NCBI GenBank assembly: GCA_032209605.1
Contig: JASFXZ010000037.1
Location: 2,728,001-2,792,000, forward strand
DNA: 64,000 nucleotides
Reading direction: 5' to 3'
From: Mactromeris polynyma
Taxonomy: Eukaryota > Mollusca > Bivalvia > Venerida > Mactridae
Within the stretch, counting starts at the first letter, position 1. Every line of letters starts with the position of its first letter. Position numbers and translations under genes: made by a program. The notes beneath the pieces were generated by a model that made no database searches, was not told where the DNA came from, and saw only the letters and a program-made list of their open reading frames with translations. This document shows, one piece after another, positions 40,501 through 55,500 of the stretch.

Positions 40501-43500
40501 GTTCAACGACAAGCATGTACATCTAAGATTTAAATCGCTCCCAATGTCAATATCTGATTTTATATATTAATATTACAACACTTACATTACTTGCCGTCTC
40601 TGTCACTGGACATGCCTGTAATGATAACTGACCACAGTGGTCAAACTCTAGACTTTGGGAGATTTCTTTGCTCGCCAATATTTTGTTGATAGCGGAGTTT
40701 ATGACTTCCTGTAAACAGAAAATCACATTGTATCTACTGTTTAGAATATATGTAGAATTGAGTACTCCTGCGTTTTTGACAGTACAATGTATTATATATT
40801 TTTATCGTTTTTATGGGAATTAATTGGAGTGATAAGCTATTGTCTATATAACGAGTGTGGCAAAACAGACCTTTTATCATCCTTAAGGAAAACATTTTCA
40901 AAATACTGATACACCATAACATTTTTAATTCTTGAGTGGAAATATTAGATTCTTTTCTTATAAAACTCAAGTAAAATTTCAGACGTAAATTTCAAGGATT
41001 TCAATATTTTATATGTAAGATGTCCCCAGTGACATGGTCAAAGGTTTCCCCACGGACATGGTCAAAGGTTTCCCCACGGACATGGTCAAAGGTTTCCCCA
41101 GTGACATGGTCAAAGGTTTCCCCACGGACATGGTCAAAGGTTTCCCCAGTGACATGGTCAAAGGTTTCCCCACGGACATGGTCAAAGGTTTCCCCACGGA
41201 CATGGTCAAAGGTTTCCCCACGGACATGGTCAAAGGTTTCCCCAGTGACATGGTCAAAGGTTTCCCCACGGACATGGTCAAAGGTTTCCCCACGGACATG
41301 GTCAAAGGTTTCCCCACGGACATGGTCAAAGGTTTCCCCAGTGACATGGTCAAAGGTTTCCCCACGGACATGGTCAAAGGTTTCCCCAGTGACATGGTCA
41401 AAGGTTTCCCCACGGACATGGTCAAAGTTTTCCCCAGTGACATGGTCAAAGGTTTCCCCACGGACATGGTCAAAGGTTTCCCCACGGACATGGTCAAAGG
41501 TTTCCCCAGTGACATGGTCAAAGGTTTCCCCACGGACATGGTCAAAGGTTTCCCCAGTGACATGGTCAAAGGTTTCCCCACGGACATGGTCAAAGGTTTC
41601 CCCAGTGACATGGTCAAAGGTTTCCCCACGGACATGGTCAAAGTTTTCCCAACGGACATGGTCAAAGGTTTCCCCACGGACATGGTCAAAGTTTTCCCCA
41701 GTGACATGGTCAAAGGTTTCCCCACGGATATGGTCAAAGGTTTCCCCACGGACATGGTCAAAGGTTTCCCCAGTGACATGGTCAAAGGTTTCCCCACGGA
41801 CATGGTCAAAGGTTTCCCCACGGACATGGTCAAAGGTTTCCCCACGGACATGGTCAAAGGTTTCCCCACGGACATGGTCAAAGTTTTCCCCAGTGACATG
41901 GTCAAAGGTTTCCCCACGGATATGGTCAAAGGTTTCCCCACGGACATGGTCAAAGGTTTCCCCAGTGACATGGTCAAAGGTTTCCCCACGGACATGGTCA
42001 AAGGTTTCCCCACGGACATGGTCAAAGGTTTCCCCACGGACATGGTCAAAGGTTTCCCCACGGACATGGTCAAAGGTTTCCCCAGTGACATGGTCAAAGG
42101 TTTCCCCACGGACATGGTCATGGGTTACCATCACCAAACTGGTACCAACAATCATACCTTGCAATAAAACATTCCATTACGTAACAGACGAGTATAATCA
42201 TCAGCTACATACTGCTTCTCTGTTCCCCTGTAATGAATACACATGCTGTACTAATTGTGAATAAGTTAAATACACTTAACAAAACTTCTAAGTGTGCATT
42301 TTTTTAGTGTCGAATACCTTTTTCGTGGATTAACATTAAGACACGATTTTTTGTATATTTACTATTGGCTATACGAGAAGATCATGATTCTTGGGTCGAA
42401 TTCATCAGTTTAAATAACACAATGCGTCGAGTCCCGGTTGGCACACACGCTATTAAACTCTTTCCAGTCCACCAGATCATCTTTCAGTGGAAGCTGCAGT
42501 ACGGATGATCTTCGCATCATCACATTTATTGATTTTATTTGTTCAATCTGTGGATTTATGACATTAATCAAAATATTACGGTATCTACGCTATATTTGTT
42601 GAAAATTTCAGCAAGATCAGACTAATATTGACCAAGATACGGTCATATTTATACCTGCACACTTATAAGTTTGTTTATTGTATTTTGGTAGACTCGTGGA
42701 AATTTAATATTGTCAGAAAATATTCAAAACACATAGCTTATTCTCACATAGTTACATTTAGACTTATTCCATTTCTGACAACAAGTCTCGGGTTCATTAT
42801 TCGTACGCAGTATTCTTTTAAGGAAGTGCTTGTCAGTCACGTAGGTTAAAAAGAGAGTGGCGATTTAGAAGAAATTAATTAAGTTCCATTTTACTGCGAT
42901 TCATATAATATTTTAGGTACATAAAATAACGTGTAGAGTATGATCACGTACGATACAGCATCGTGATGTTGTGCCACTGCCATAGCTTCCTCTGTGAAAT
43001 AAAAATATAAAAAATTCAAACTTTGAAGATACGAAATCTCATGGTTAGTATATTCTAGCCTAACGATTAGGGTGCCGTTTCATTAACCTTTTTAGGAACT
43101 TCTAAGCTTAAGAAATTCTTTGCTACGAAAAACGTTTCAGTTCTTGTGTAAATATGGCCGCCATTTTTGTCTATAATGTTAACATACAACAAGTACAAGA
43201 AAATCACTTTAAGAAACGCTTTCTGCAACGGTTAAATCAATTCTTAAAAATCTTCTTAAATCGAAATGTTAAGATGAGAATGTTAATGAAACGGGACCCA
43301 GATGTAATAGCAAATAAATGAACATTTTAAATAATTTAACACGAACAGAACAACAACGGGGCGGGGGGGGGGGGGGGGTGAATTAATTCAGCGACAACAA
43401 AATAAAGATGAGGTAGTAAATTACTGTGTACTAATTGCTTTATTATCCGATATAATAGGTTTCTGAAATTTACCAATTACTTGGACCTAAACAAAATCGT

Positions 43501-46500
43501 CACAAAAGGAATCATCATGTTATGTCCACCTTTGAAATTAAAAACCACGAAGTTGCTTATTATTTGATAATTGCTTTATCTCAATAACATATTGCAATAA
43601 TGTTATTTTATGGAAACGATACAGTAAAGACCACATCAATGATAAGACTCCCTCAATATTAAGAACACAATTTTCATTGTTTTTTTCTTATTCAACCTCA
43701 ATATAAAGACCACCTCAATAATAAGACCAGTTTCAAGGGTCCCTAGGGTGGTCGTATAATTGAGGTTATATGGTATATATGTAGATAGCTTGTATTAATC
43801 TCTTACTTAAATAGTTGAGAGACATTTCAGCGTCTTCTAGAAGTGCAAGGGCAGCAAGTTGCTTACACGACTGAAATATGATATGTCAGAGTTATCTCAC
43901 AATCACCTTTCATGTCTCAAAATCGCTCAGTGATAAAAAAATGCACATTCATTTCACCGACTACAACTTGAATACACTTTTTTCTGTTTTAGATTTTTCT
44001 AATAATATGATAAATTAAGTAGCTAGTTTTTATCATCCTTGTTTTAATAGTGTTTATAGCTATTGATAGTTTTATATGTGTATTGACGACGCTGTTAACA
44101 AGTTCATGTTCAATCCACCATAGACTGTCAACTTGATTATCATACAAATGTCTTTGTATTAGCGTTTATTTATCGTCGCCACCGGTTTCCCATATGGGCG
44201 ACGCCTCCGGAAGCATGTTAGTCATATTAGATTTTTGGAGGATAGTGCATGATACAGGAGATGCCCCAGTTCCAGAAGCACCCTGGTTCTTTTACGTGCT
44301 CGATGTAAAGCATCATATACGGGACCTCGGTTTTTCAAGTCTCGTCCGAAAGACTGTTAGTATGGTCAGTGATGGAGCGGGGAATCGAACCTGCGATCCC
44401 TGGATTACAAGTCCAGCGCTTTACCACTGGAGTACGGATCCGCTACTTCAAAAGATTGTGTTAACATGTACTCTTTATAGTACATGTATATGCTAAATTC
44501 CGTACCTGCAACATCGAGCCGGCAGTACGTACAAGCCGTTTTAGATGAGGACGGCTTGTATAATACCCGGTCCAGAAAGTATGTTCTCTGTGTGCGTACG
44601 GAAAGAAATCATCAGATTTTGTTGTCCACGTCGTATTAGAGAGATGTAACTGATGAAGATAGCAAGATGGCGTAGAATAAAGTAAGTTGATTTTAAAACT
44701 CGGATCTTCTTGTTGCTGAAATACAGTCAAATTGAAGCAAGTAAGTACGAGTAGGTAAATTGTTTAACATAATTAAGAAAAGGATGGAAATTAATAAGTT
44801 ATGACCAATTTTGGAAAATTGATCCTGATTTGATCTGGATCAGTTTCAGTCATAAGTATAATAAATTAATTTCTCAACATCATGGTGAAGTTTTGTATGT
44901 TTTCATGATGTTAATTAGAATATTTTTAGGTATTTTGTGTATGTTTATGAGAAGTACTAGAAAAGGTGTTTAAATACATCATAAAAAATGGCAAATATTT
45001 CTATGGATCAAGTGGATCCATATCAGCTGATCCTTTGTGAACACGGGGCCAGGGCTCACGATGTCCGAATACAGATTAAAATTTATCTACAAATTTCCAA
45101 AATGTTGCTTGTACTGTAATACAAGAATTAAAACCCGTTGACAACTTGGAGATGATTTAAATTCTTCTCCTGTTTGGACTACAACAAAACATTTCTCATA
45201 GCTAAACATCGCTGTTTTGTTCAACACATCATTCCATTTTAGTAAAGAAAGAACTTTGTCCTTGTCATATCAATTTTTACGAAACCGATACATAAATGAA
45301 TATTACTGGCGAAAACCTTGGTTACAAATGTCGTTTATCGTATGTATTGTAATATTTCGATTGACTATGTTGTATGTATTACTGTACATGTACTTACTCT
45401 CATAGAATACAACGATAAAAGTGTTGAAGTGAGGACCGCTGTGGAGATACTGAACTGTATTTCACATGTTGTGATAGCATTTAGCGCCAAATTTGTTTAC
45501 ACCGGAACGCCTTTAATCCAGACGAGCTCGGGACCGGACAAATGTTCCGGGTTAAAGGGGTTTCCGGACTAAAGAGGTTTTGAGAACCAGACAAGATTCG
45601 GAACATTTTTTTCAAACGACATTGTAACTATATTTAGTAGAGTACTGTATTCATTTTTACGTAACATCGTAATCGTAATCGTCATCGTTATTATCACCAT
45701 CGTCATCGTCATTATCACAATCGTCATCATCATCATCGTCATTATCACCATCGTCATCGTCAACATCATCATCATCATCGTCATTATCACCATCTTCATC
45801 ATCATCATCGTCATTATCGCCATCGTCATCATCGTCATCATCATCATAGTCATTATCGTCATCGTCATCGTCATCGTCATCGTCCTCGTCCTCGTCATCG
45901 TCATCGTCATCGTCATCATCGTCATCATCGTCATCGTCATTATCGTCATTATCATCTTCGTCATTATCATCATCGTCATTATCACAATCGTCATCATCAT
46001 CATCATCGTCATTATCACCATCGTCATTATCATCATCGTCATTATCACCATCATCATTATCGTCATCATCGTCATTATCACCATCGTCATCATCATTATC
46101 GTCATTATCACAATCGTCATCATCATCATCATAATCACCATCATCGTCATTATCACCATCGTCATTATCACCATCGTCATCGTCATCATCATCATCATCA
46201 TAATCACCATCAACGTCATTATTACCATCGTCATCGTCATTATCGTCTTTATCACCATCGTCATTATCACAATCGTCATCGTCATTATCGTCATTATCAC
46301 AATCATCATCATCATCATCGTCATTAACACCATCGTCATCATCATCATCATCGTCGTCATTATCACCATCGTCATCGTCATCATCGTCATCGTCATTATC
46401 ACAATCGTCATCGTCATTATCGTCATCATCGTCATCATCATTATCGTCATTATCACAATTGTAATCATCATTATCGTCATTATCGCAATCGTCATCATCA

Positions 46501-49500
46501 TCATCAGTAGCAGCAGCAGTAATGTTGCAGGATGAGTGGGGCTGTTATAGACATCGTTAGTTTGTTTTACATTACAAGAAAATGGTGTGTTATGTACGTT
46601 TTCTCTTAAAGATGTGATTTCAAAATTAGAAACAATTTCAAATTTCGTAATTATCAATTACTCAAAGGTTTTACTATAATTGATTGATTGGACGAGAACC
46701 CCTGAAGGACACTAGACCATTGTCAAATACCAGAGGGGAAGTAAATAAAACAAAGAACCTATGAACACAAGATTACCCTCTGATTGAAGAGTGCAATCAG
46801 CACATCTAGATTCTGGTACCATTTGTCTGCCAGTCTGTATTGAAAGTCACCTCCAAACTCAATCATCACGTGGTTTGTTCCATAGTGGCTCGCCTGACAA
46901 ACAATAAGCAACTTATATTACAGTAGCTTTATAATAAAATAATTATGCATATTTTTGTCTGATTACATTAAATTTGGATCGCATGTACTTTTAAGACATT
47001 TGAAACCATCATATATCTTAGAATAAGCGTTGCCGTTTATTGCGTCGACTCACATTTCCAAACCAGATCATAATGTATTCTAATGTTTTAATAGTTCTTC
47101 TTTATAATTATGAAAAATCGCTGGCGCCAGTGGATGACGTCATTCGTCTTGGTTTTACTGATAATAGAACGACGATCATGTATTTACAAAAGAAACTCAG
47201 TAAACTACATCTGGTTTGAATAAGGAACATAGCACTTGTCAATATTGTCCCAAGTGCACCCATGTATTATGCAAGCATTGTAGTACATACTTGTCAATAT
47301 TGTCCCAAGAGTACCCATGTATTATGCAAGCATTGTAGTACATACTTGTCAATATTGTCCCGAGTGCACCCATGTATTATGCAAGCATTGTAGTACATAC
47401 TTGTCAATATTGTCCCAAGTGCACCCATGTATTATGCAAGCATTGTAGTACATACTTGTCAATATTGTCCCAAGTGCACCCATGTATTATGCAAGCATTG
47501 TAGTACATACTTGTCAATATTGTCCCAAGTGTACCCATGTATTATGCAAGCATTGTAGTACATACTTGTCAATATTGTCCCAAGTGCACCCATGTATTAT
47601 GCAAGCATTGTAGTACATACTTGTCAATATTGTCCCAAGTGTACCCATGTATTATGCAAGCATTGTAGTACATACTTGTCAATATTGTCCCAAGAGTACC
47701 CATGTATTATACAAGCATTGTAGTACGTACTTGTCAATATTGTCCCAAGTGCACCCATGTATTATGCAAGCATTGTAGTACATACTTGTCAATATTGTCC
47801 CAAGTGCACCCATGTATTATGCAAGCATTGTAGTACATACTTCTCTCAGATAGTCAAATATTTTTCGGCGTAGCTGTAAAATATTGATTTTGACCTACAT
47901 TTTAGACCAATCTAATATTGTATATGAAGTGCGCTGTTTAAATATGCATCAAATTAGACAATTTGATTGGTTCATATTTGAAGCGGAGAGCTCTGGCTAA
48001 ATCAGATATCCGAAATAGGGCAATTCTTTAGACATCATTTTTTCAATGCATTTTCTCTGTTTTAACGATATTTCTTGTTTAATTTATGAATAATTCATTG
48101 CCTTTGTCACGTGATATCGTCAATCGATTTTCATTGGATAATTAGACCAGAACATGTACAATTATGGGGATTAAATAGTTTGTTTTGACATTTAAAAAAA
48201 TAAAACACGTCAATGTACCTCTTCTTCTACAGCAAGTATAAAGGCGTCCATTCTAGATCTCTGAAATGACGGCGTGCTACAAACAGTAGGCGTATTAGTT
48301 AATATTAGTTCAACGTTATACTTGATTAAAGACATGCAATATTAATTGTAAGACAAGTTTTATGTAGTTTTGGTTTTAGAAAAAGATGTATTCAAGATAT
48401 GTCTAAGAACATTCTTGACAGCACTCAAACGTAACATACAGAACGGGTTGTAAACATACACATGCTAGTTGAAGTTTAGGCATGGAGTGGGGTGGGGTGG
48501 GGTGGGGTGGGGGAGGTGTGGGTGGGTGCGGGGGGAATTGACATGTTAATATAATGAAATGTTGTTTACTTAATAGTGTCCGTTTTCAAATGAAAAAAAA
48601 TACCAAGAAGATTCGTGCTACACTAAAATCATGTAACAAATGATAAGACATTCTCAAAGTTTTATACGCGTATTAATGTTGACATTTATACTATCAGATA
48701 TGTTCTTTACTGTTACCTGTGATAGATTTCGGGGTCTGAACACCAATAATCCCAACAGAACCCTTTTGGGGGCCAATAAACATTGTTGAGTACACCAACA
48801 AAGATATCAGATGCTCTTCCTGGAATGAGAGTGTTCGACTTTTATTTGATTGAATTATGTACACTCAATGGTTTCTAAAGTGTCCAAAGTGTATGTAACC
48901 TTAACCTACTTTATACAAGTTTTACACGAAAAGACGTTAGGTCCCTGTGGTGTAGTAGTTAGCATAACGGACCGGCAATCCGTAGACCCGGGTTAGAATC
49001 CCGGTAGCGCCATTGATCGATTTTTCGTGTTCCTCAAAACATGACTTTATTTCTAAAGCAAAACGCGGCAGATGGCAAAAAACAATTCATTAGAATAATA
49101 AGTAGTTTAATATAACTGTTTCTATCGAATAAAATGATAGCAAAATTTAGATAAATAAAGGGTTCAAAACTTGAATGTGTTCTTTTGTAGTCTGAGTGAA
49201 AATCATTATGCAGTCGTACCTAGCTCATTCGAACTCAACGGGTCCGAAATGTTATTTTCAAATATACATGGTTTCGAATAGTCCATTTCAATTCGATGTG
49301 TCTAAGAAGTTTCTTCGGGACCTGCTATTTATTTCGGACGATACCAAGTATTCGGATAAAAAGGTAGTCGAATAAATCAGGCTCTGTTTTGTGAATGTGG
49401 TTTTCTTTGTGCTTTTCTCACTTAATCACCCTATATACTCCATTCTAACAATTCACATTTAGTAGTATGGACATTTTACCGTCTCATGTAAGACATACCT

Positions 49501-52500
49501 TTGTGGGTTATCAAAGACATCATGAAGTCACTTATGTACAATAAGCAAAGGGTACGTTTAAAAGGATATTGGTATAAATTATTTCCATACATGTATACGG
49601 TTTCGTCCGAGTGTTACCATTTGGATATATCATAGAGAGATTCTATAAGAACACGGACAGCACTAATACTCTAATTCGGCAACCTTTACCAATTTACACA
49701 AACAGACTCATAACTGCTCTTTATAATCCTGCATATTTACAAGTATCCGTCATTGTACATACACTTATCATTATTATATCTTAACATATGGTTGCAAAAT
49801 ATAATGTTTTGCAATCTGTGTTTGAAAATGAAATATATGTTCTGTTCTGTTCTGCTACCTGACAAGATGCCGCAGGATTAACCTAGATTGATACAACAAC
49901 AAAGTAAGCTCACCCCATGCAAGAAAACGTATTAGAAAAGTAATTGAAATAGTTCGTATGGAATCACAGAGCATACCCAATGAATCACTAGTTTTCCACA
50001 CCATCTCCATGGTATGCGTAGCCTCTCTCTTCTTCTTATCCTGATAATCTATTCTACCAATAAACATTCCATCAAATCCAAACTGAAATATCAATGTTAC
50101 AATGTGAAACCACCTGTCAGTTTTATCATATACAAAACAATACATTTTATTTAGGCAATTTTACAAAGTTTTATGTCACATATATAGTCGGTGAGAGAGA
50201 AATAGCCATCATAGGCGTATTGCAAATTTAAAAATGATAATGATTGTTTAGTTACAAAAAGTCTGTTTGTTAATGAGATAGTAAGTTTTCTATTCCCTTG
50301 TAGACATGTACATGTATTTTAACGTATTTACTGGACCTTAGCGATGTTCTTTTGTTGACTAGCATCTATAACATTTTTTTTCAATTAAATAATTTAACGT
50401 TCACTCGTTTAGTATCCTTTACATTCCGATACTGCGATTTATTTACGAGTGAATTCATCGTTTATTAAATATTGTATTTTTGTGTGAGCCATATTTTGTT
50501 TATGAAATTCATGATACCGAGTTAGGTTATAATGAACTAAACGTAAAACTTCGCAGTTACCTACCAATGAATATAAACGTTTATACTTTGTATTTCACAT
50601 GGAATATACACGTGTATCACATATCTCAGTTCCGTAAACAATTACTAGATTACTATCAGCAGTTACAGTGCCACATCTGCGGGGCAACAACGTTGTGTAA
50701 ACCAATCAAATCTTACGTTAACCTCTATACCAACTTCTCTTCAAGCGAACAACGTTTGTAACATTAACTCGGATTGGTTAACCTTTCAATATGGGGTACG
50801 TTACCTTACCGAAATCCACTGAAATTTACCGAAATCAATGTTGGATCTGGATTGACCAGCAATCGTAACATGACAATATTTTTTCAAGATATTTCTTGTG
50901 TCGATTGTTGTAGGTAGGTTGTTGCTATAGGGAGTCTAATAGTTGATCGTTTTGCTACGCGTATACATTGATAATGTCGTCGATGAAACGTCGTTCCTTA
51001 AGAGGGGATCGCTTTGAACATGTTGCCTTGTATTACCTGGGCGAACAGCGAGGCCACTTCTCTGGAGTGTCCAAACGGGTCAATCTGCCATCCCACTTTT
51101 GGTCGTCCGCAGTCACCAAAGTTCAGTCTGATAAATTGGAAGCCCAATGTATGTTGATCTATAATGTCCACATAATAGGGTGTAGCTTCATCATTCATAC
51201 ACCATCCACCAAGTATAAACTCGAGATAACCTGAAAATACAAGGTACAAGTAATACCCGGTGCGACCGTGTGGGCAACATGGCGCTATCATAAGCTACAT
51301 TCTTGTATTTCTACAAAACGGTACAACATTAAAATCCACTGCAAAGAGCAATCTATGACAAGCATAGAACAGTTGACAAGACATCAATGGTTTGTATTAT
51401 CTTCTAATGTTGTTGCAGATACAGCCACCACAATTGCCTTCCATAGCTTCCTGTCTTTCGTTTTCTGTTTTTCATTTTCCGATGTGATAATAATGTCCTT
51501 CAACTTACATTTTATTGTCCGTTTTTACTGCTATCGGATTTACACACTCACACAATTTAGCAAATTTAAACACATAACACATATTTTGTAATATGTTTTA
51601 TCGCTTTCGTTTGTATGATATATATAATTATATATTATTTTCCTTTCTTTTTCTGATATTTTCATGATGGTTTTCAAAATGTATCAGTTGCCGTTAGTAA
51701 AGGCTACACACTATGTTTGCAAATTAACTAAATTAATGTTGTCGTTTTCCATTATCACACGTGATATTTATCATGATGGCATACTGTTTGTATGTATTGC
51801 TAATGTTTCCCACTTCCGTGGGACTTATGCTATGTGTAAATAAATCTTGAAATCTTGATTTTCTCAAATCGCTTTGTCTTCTTGAGTAAAAAATGCAGAT
51901 TATTTACAGGTATATATATGCATATCCTTTGTTCTGGTAGTATATAATTCGTCTAATTATTGTTGATATCCACATCTATGATCATTATTACACCTGCCCA
52001 ATCTACAAATCTTATGTGCGGAAATTCAAAAACTACATGAAATCTTGCGAAATTGATTTACTTTGCCAATTTATGTAGAAATCAAACCAATGTATGAAAA
52101 TGATGCAAAATTTGTGATGCTGTTTGAAAATCCATGTATTTCTTCTACATTGTGTATAGTAGTATTGACTTTTGTTTGCTATTAACATTGTAACATATTT
52201 TATGCAAGAAATGATATTGTATTGTATTATGAAAAATAAATATATGTATCCATCTTTTATTGTTTCTTTGCGTCCAAAAGACGCGAGGTTATTTAAGTTT
52301 TCTCTTAAACAATGATAACAAAAAGTCCTATGAATTACTGTAAAACATTATGATAAAATCACTGATAACATACATGGAAACGAGCATATCAAACATAACA
52401 TAACGAAATAAAAAATTGAAGAGGACAGTTATGTGTGTCAAGAGTATAATAAACTACTCACTTACTGTTCCTGATTACCAGATAACATAGAAAATATGTT

Positions 52501-55500
52501 GTTAATGCTTGTTTTTCTGGCTATGATACCACTGAAAATTATTTGTGATGAAATAAAGGGTCACATTAAGGATGAGTTATCTAACCACACCGTTATTATG
52601 TAAAAGTTTAAAAAACAACAAATTTAGTAGCATTTATTTGTATGCTAATTTTATGTTTTATACAATATAAAAGTGTGCGAACTAAATTAAGTCACTAATG
52701 TAGAAAAGCCGTTATATCAAACTCGTTATGGGCTTCAAAATGGCGACATTTAAATTCCTAACAGACGGAACGCATTGTAGATTATTAATTGGCTATCATG
52801 TTGATAATGAAAGCATCATGACGAACATCGCTACCGGGACAAGATTAGTATTATACACGGTATCAACTTGCAGCTCTTGTATGATAATCGTGTTCTTTTT
52901 ATTTCTGACGGAAGTAAAGGTCAAATATGAAAACATATACTATCGTTAATTTTTCCTTTGTGTACGTTTAATCATACAATCGTGACATGCGTTGATGCAG
53001 CGTAATGTGAGGTATCAGCCTACGTGATTAGGTGACACCATTAAATGCGATGTCATTTTAGGTAATTTAGGGGTTTGTATATGCATCCACAGGTCATAAC
53101 GGTCCCTACTTTACACAATTTGACATTAATTATTCGCAAAAAAAGATTTTTGAAAATATCAGCTTAGCTGTCTAGACATCTCGGCTGGAAAGTAGATTGA
53201 TCAAAATCGTTCAAAATTTTTATGGTTATTAAATACTGAAACTATTTGTTCCAGTGGATTTGTCATAAATAATTGCTTTTAAACATCGTCAAATGTAACT
53301 TGTACTTTGCATTTAATGCCAATCAATGGCTACTTTGATAACATCTATAGACAGTTCAGGTATTAAGACTGCCACAATATTTTATCAGAAAGAACAATAA
53401 CAATTTCGATGTGAAAAGTTAAGGACATAGCAATTGTACCAAATGTAATAATTACATGATAGCACTAATCTTCAACAGCTGGTGTATCTAATGTAATGTT
53501 CTTTACTTGCTCGCATTAGCAATTTGAACAGGTCGATAGGTGTTTATACAGACGGCTCGAGGGTACATGTTTATCCAATAATGCGTTAAATTCTTGAACA
53601 AGAAAATCGTAGTATAATAATCATGTCACAGGCAACAAGTCACCAATTAAAATGCTTTACTGTGACAATTACATATATGCTTGACTGCTTATCCTGGCGT
53701 AACACTAAAAAATGCAAAATATAATGTTTTATACCACTGAATAGTTCGCCATGATTTAATAGCATTTGCTAAAATGCTCACGAAGGAGAATCCGGCACAT
53801 TTAAGGCTTTCATTTTAACAATTGAATGAAAGGAATTTCTTTGGTCTAACATATTGGGTTAGGGTTAGGTACAGTTAAAACATCAATTAACATGCATTAA
53901 CAAAGAATGAACTCATAATGTATTGATCCATATTTGTTGAAGAAAGATGTTTCTACATCATTAAATTTTAAAACAAACTTCTAGTTTTTTAGCAATCAGG
54001 CTATTTTACAAGTTTTGTCTATTAGTAATATGGTTTTATTCAATCGGTTTGAATGGTTCTTATTAGAGAAGTTTTAAGCCATGTAACAACATTACTGGAT
54101 GAAGCCAATTCACACATGTTATCTTCAGATGAGCTAGATGCTTTTTTAAAATGGCAATTAATCTATCACATGGTACACTTACTCCTCAATAGTGTTATTT
54201 CTTATGAAGTCATGTATTAGTTTACCTTCATTAACTAGTTCCCTGACCACAGACTTCATCTGTAAGTTTTGTTCTCCCCACCATAGTTTCATGAATGCCA
54301 TTTCTACATAAACAAAACGCCTTCTTCCACCAGCAGTACGATCTTTGCTTAGATTCTCCACAACAGAGGATATAATATGCCTTACATCTGATCAAATAAT
54401 AAGATAAACAAAATCGAATCTGTCATTAAACCTCAACTTAGATTCAAAATTGTACAATGTTACATTATTACTCAGGCTCGAACCTGTTTGTTCCCTATTT
54501 TACTTTTAACAAATCAACATGACTGGTTTCATGACAAAAAAACGTAAGCTCTTTCACTATTTATGACCATACTTTAAAACACAAACAACTAGTTAACAAA
54601 CCAACACACCAAGTACCAGATAAATGACTCGATTTAATGTCTTTTCATGTGTTGTACATGTTAATTGGCAGCCAGACACATTGTTATCGGCTAAATGGGC
54701 CAGCCACATTGTTATCGGCTAAATGGGTCATATACATTGTTATCGGCTAAATGGGTTAGACACATTGTTATCGGTTAAATGGGTCAGACACATTGTTATC
54801 GGCTAAATGGGCCAGCCACATTGTTATCGGCTAAATGGGTTAGACACATTGTTATCGGCTAAATGGGTCAGACACATTGTTATCGGCTAAATGGGTTAGA
54901 CACATTGTTATCGGTTAAATGGGCCAGCCACATTGTTATCGGCTAAATGGGTTAGACACATTGTTATCGGCTAAATGGGTCAGACACATTGTTATCGGTT
55001 AAATGGGCCAGCCACATTGTTATCGGCTAAATGGGTTAGACACATTGTTATCGGCTAAATGGGTCAGACACATTGTTATCGGTTAAATGGGCCAGCCACA
55101 TTGTTATCGGCTAAATGGGTTAGACACATTGTTATCGGCTAAATGGGTCAGACACATTGTTATCGACTAAATGGGTTAGACACATTGTTATCGACTAAAT
55201 GGGGTTGACACATTGTTATCGGTTAAATGGGTTAGACACATTGTTATCGGTTAAATGGGTTAGACACATTGTTATCGGCTCAATGGGCCAGCCACATTGT
55301 TATCGGCTAAATGGGTTAGACACATTGTTATCGGCTAAATGGGTTAGACACATTGTTATCGGCTAAATGGGTTAGACACATTGTTATCGGCTAAATGGGT
55401 CCAACACATTGTTATCGGTTAAATGGGCCAGCCACAGTGTTATCGGTAAAATGGGTTAGACACATTGTTATCGGCTAAATGGGTTAGACACACTGTTATC

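Noticed and set aside
41001..42264. Four overlapping ORFs of 370-414 codons (such as DHVRGETF repeats)
   Set aside because: The 24-bp period keeps frames open on both strands, and the tract lies inside intron 12 of MAN2B1.
42400..42520. Minus-strand reading [20 protein letters not shown]
   Set aside because: It does not fit MAN2B1, has no splice sites in phase and ends at a stop; probably chance or repeat-derived.
44377..44453. Working tRNA-Thr (TGT) gene
   Set aside because: The anticodon arm is good, but the acceptor stem does not pair and a conserved SINE body follows; called a SINE.
45496..45585. Another MITE resembling family B (ccggactaaagaggtt)
   Set aside because: Similar in style, but I could not match both ends to the other copies.
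45569..46657. 362-codon Met/Thr/Ile-rich ORF
   Set aside because: Trinucleotide tract within intron 8, with no recognisable domain.
48944..49013. Working tRNA gene (GGC anticodon)
   Set aside because: Acceptor stem mismatches, C at position 33 and a damaged B-box.
50480..50761. 93-codon ORF on the plus strand
   Set aside because: No recognisable family, lies in intron 4 on the opposite strand, and lacks supporting features.
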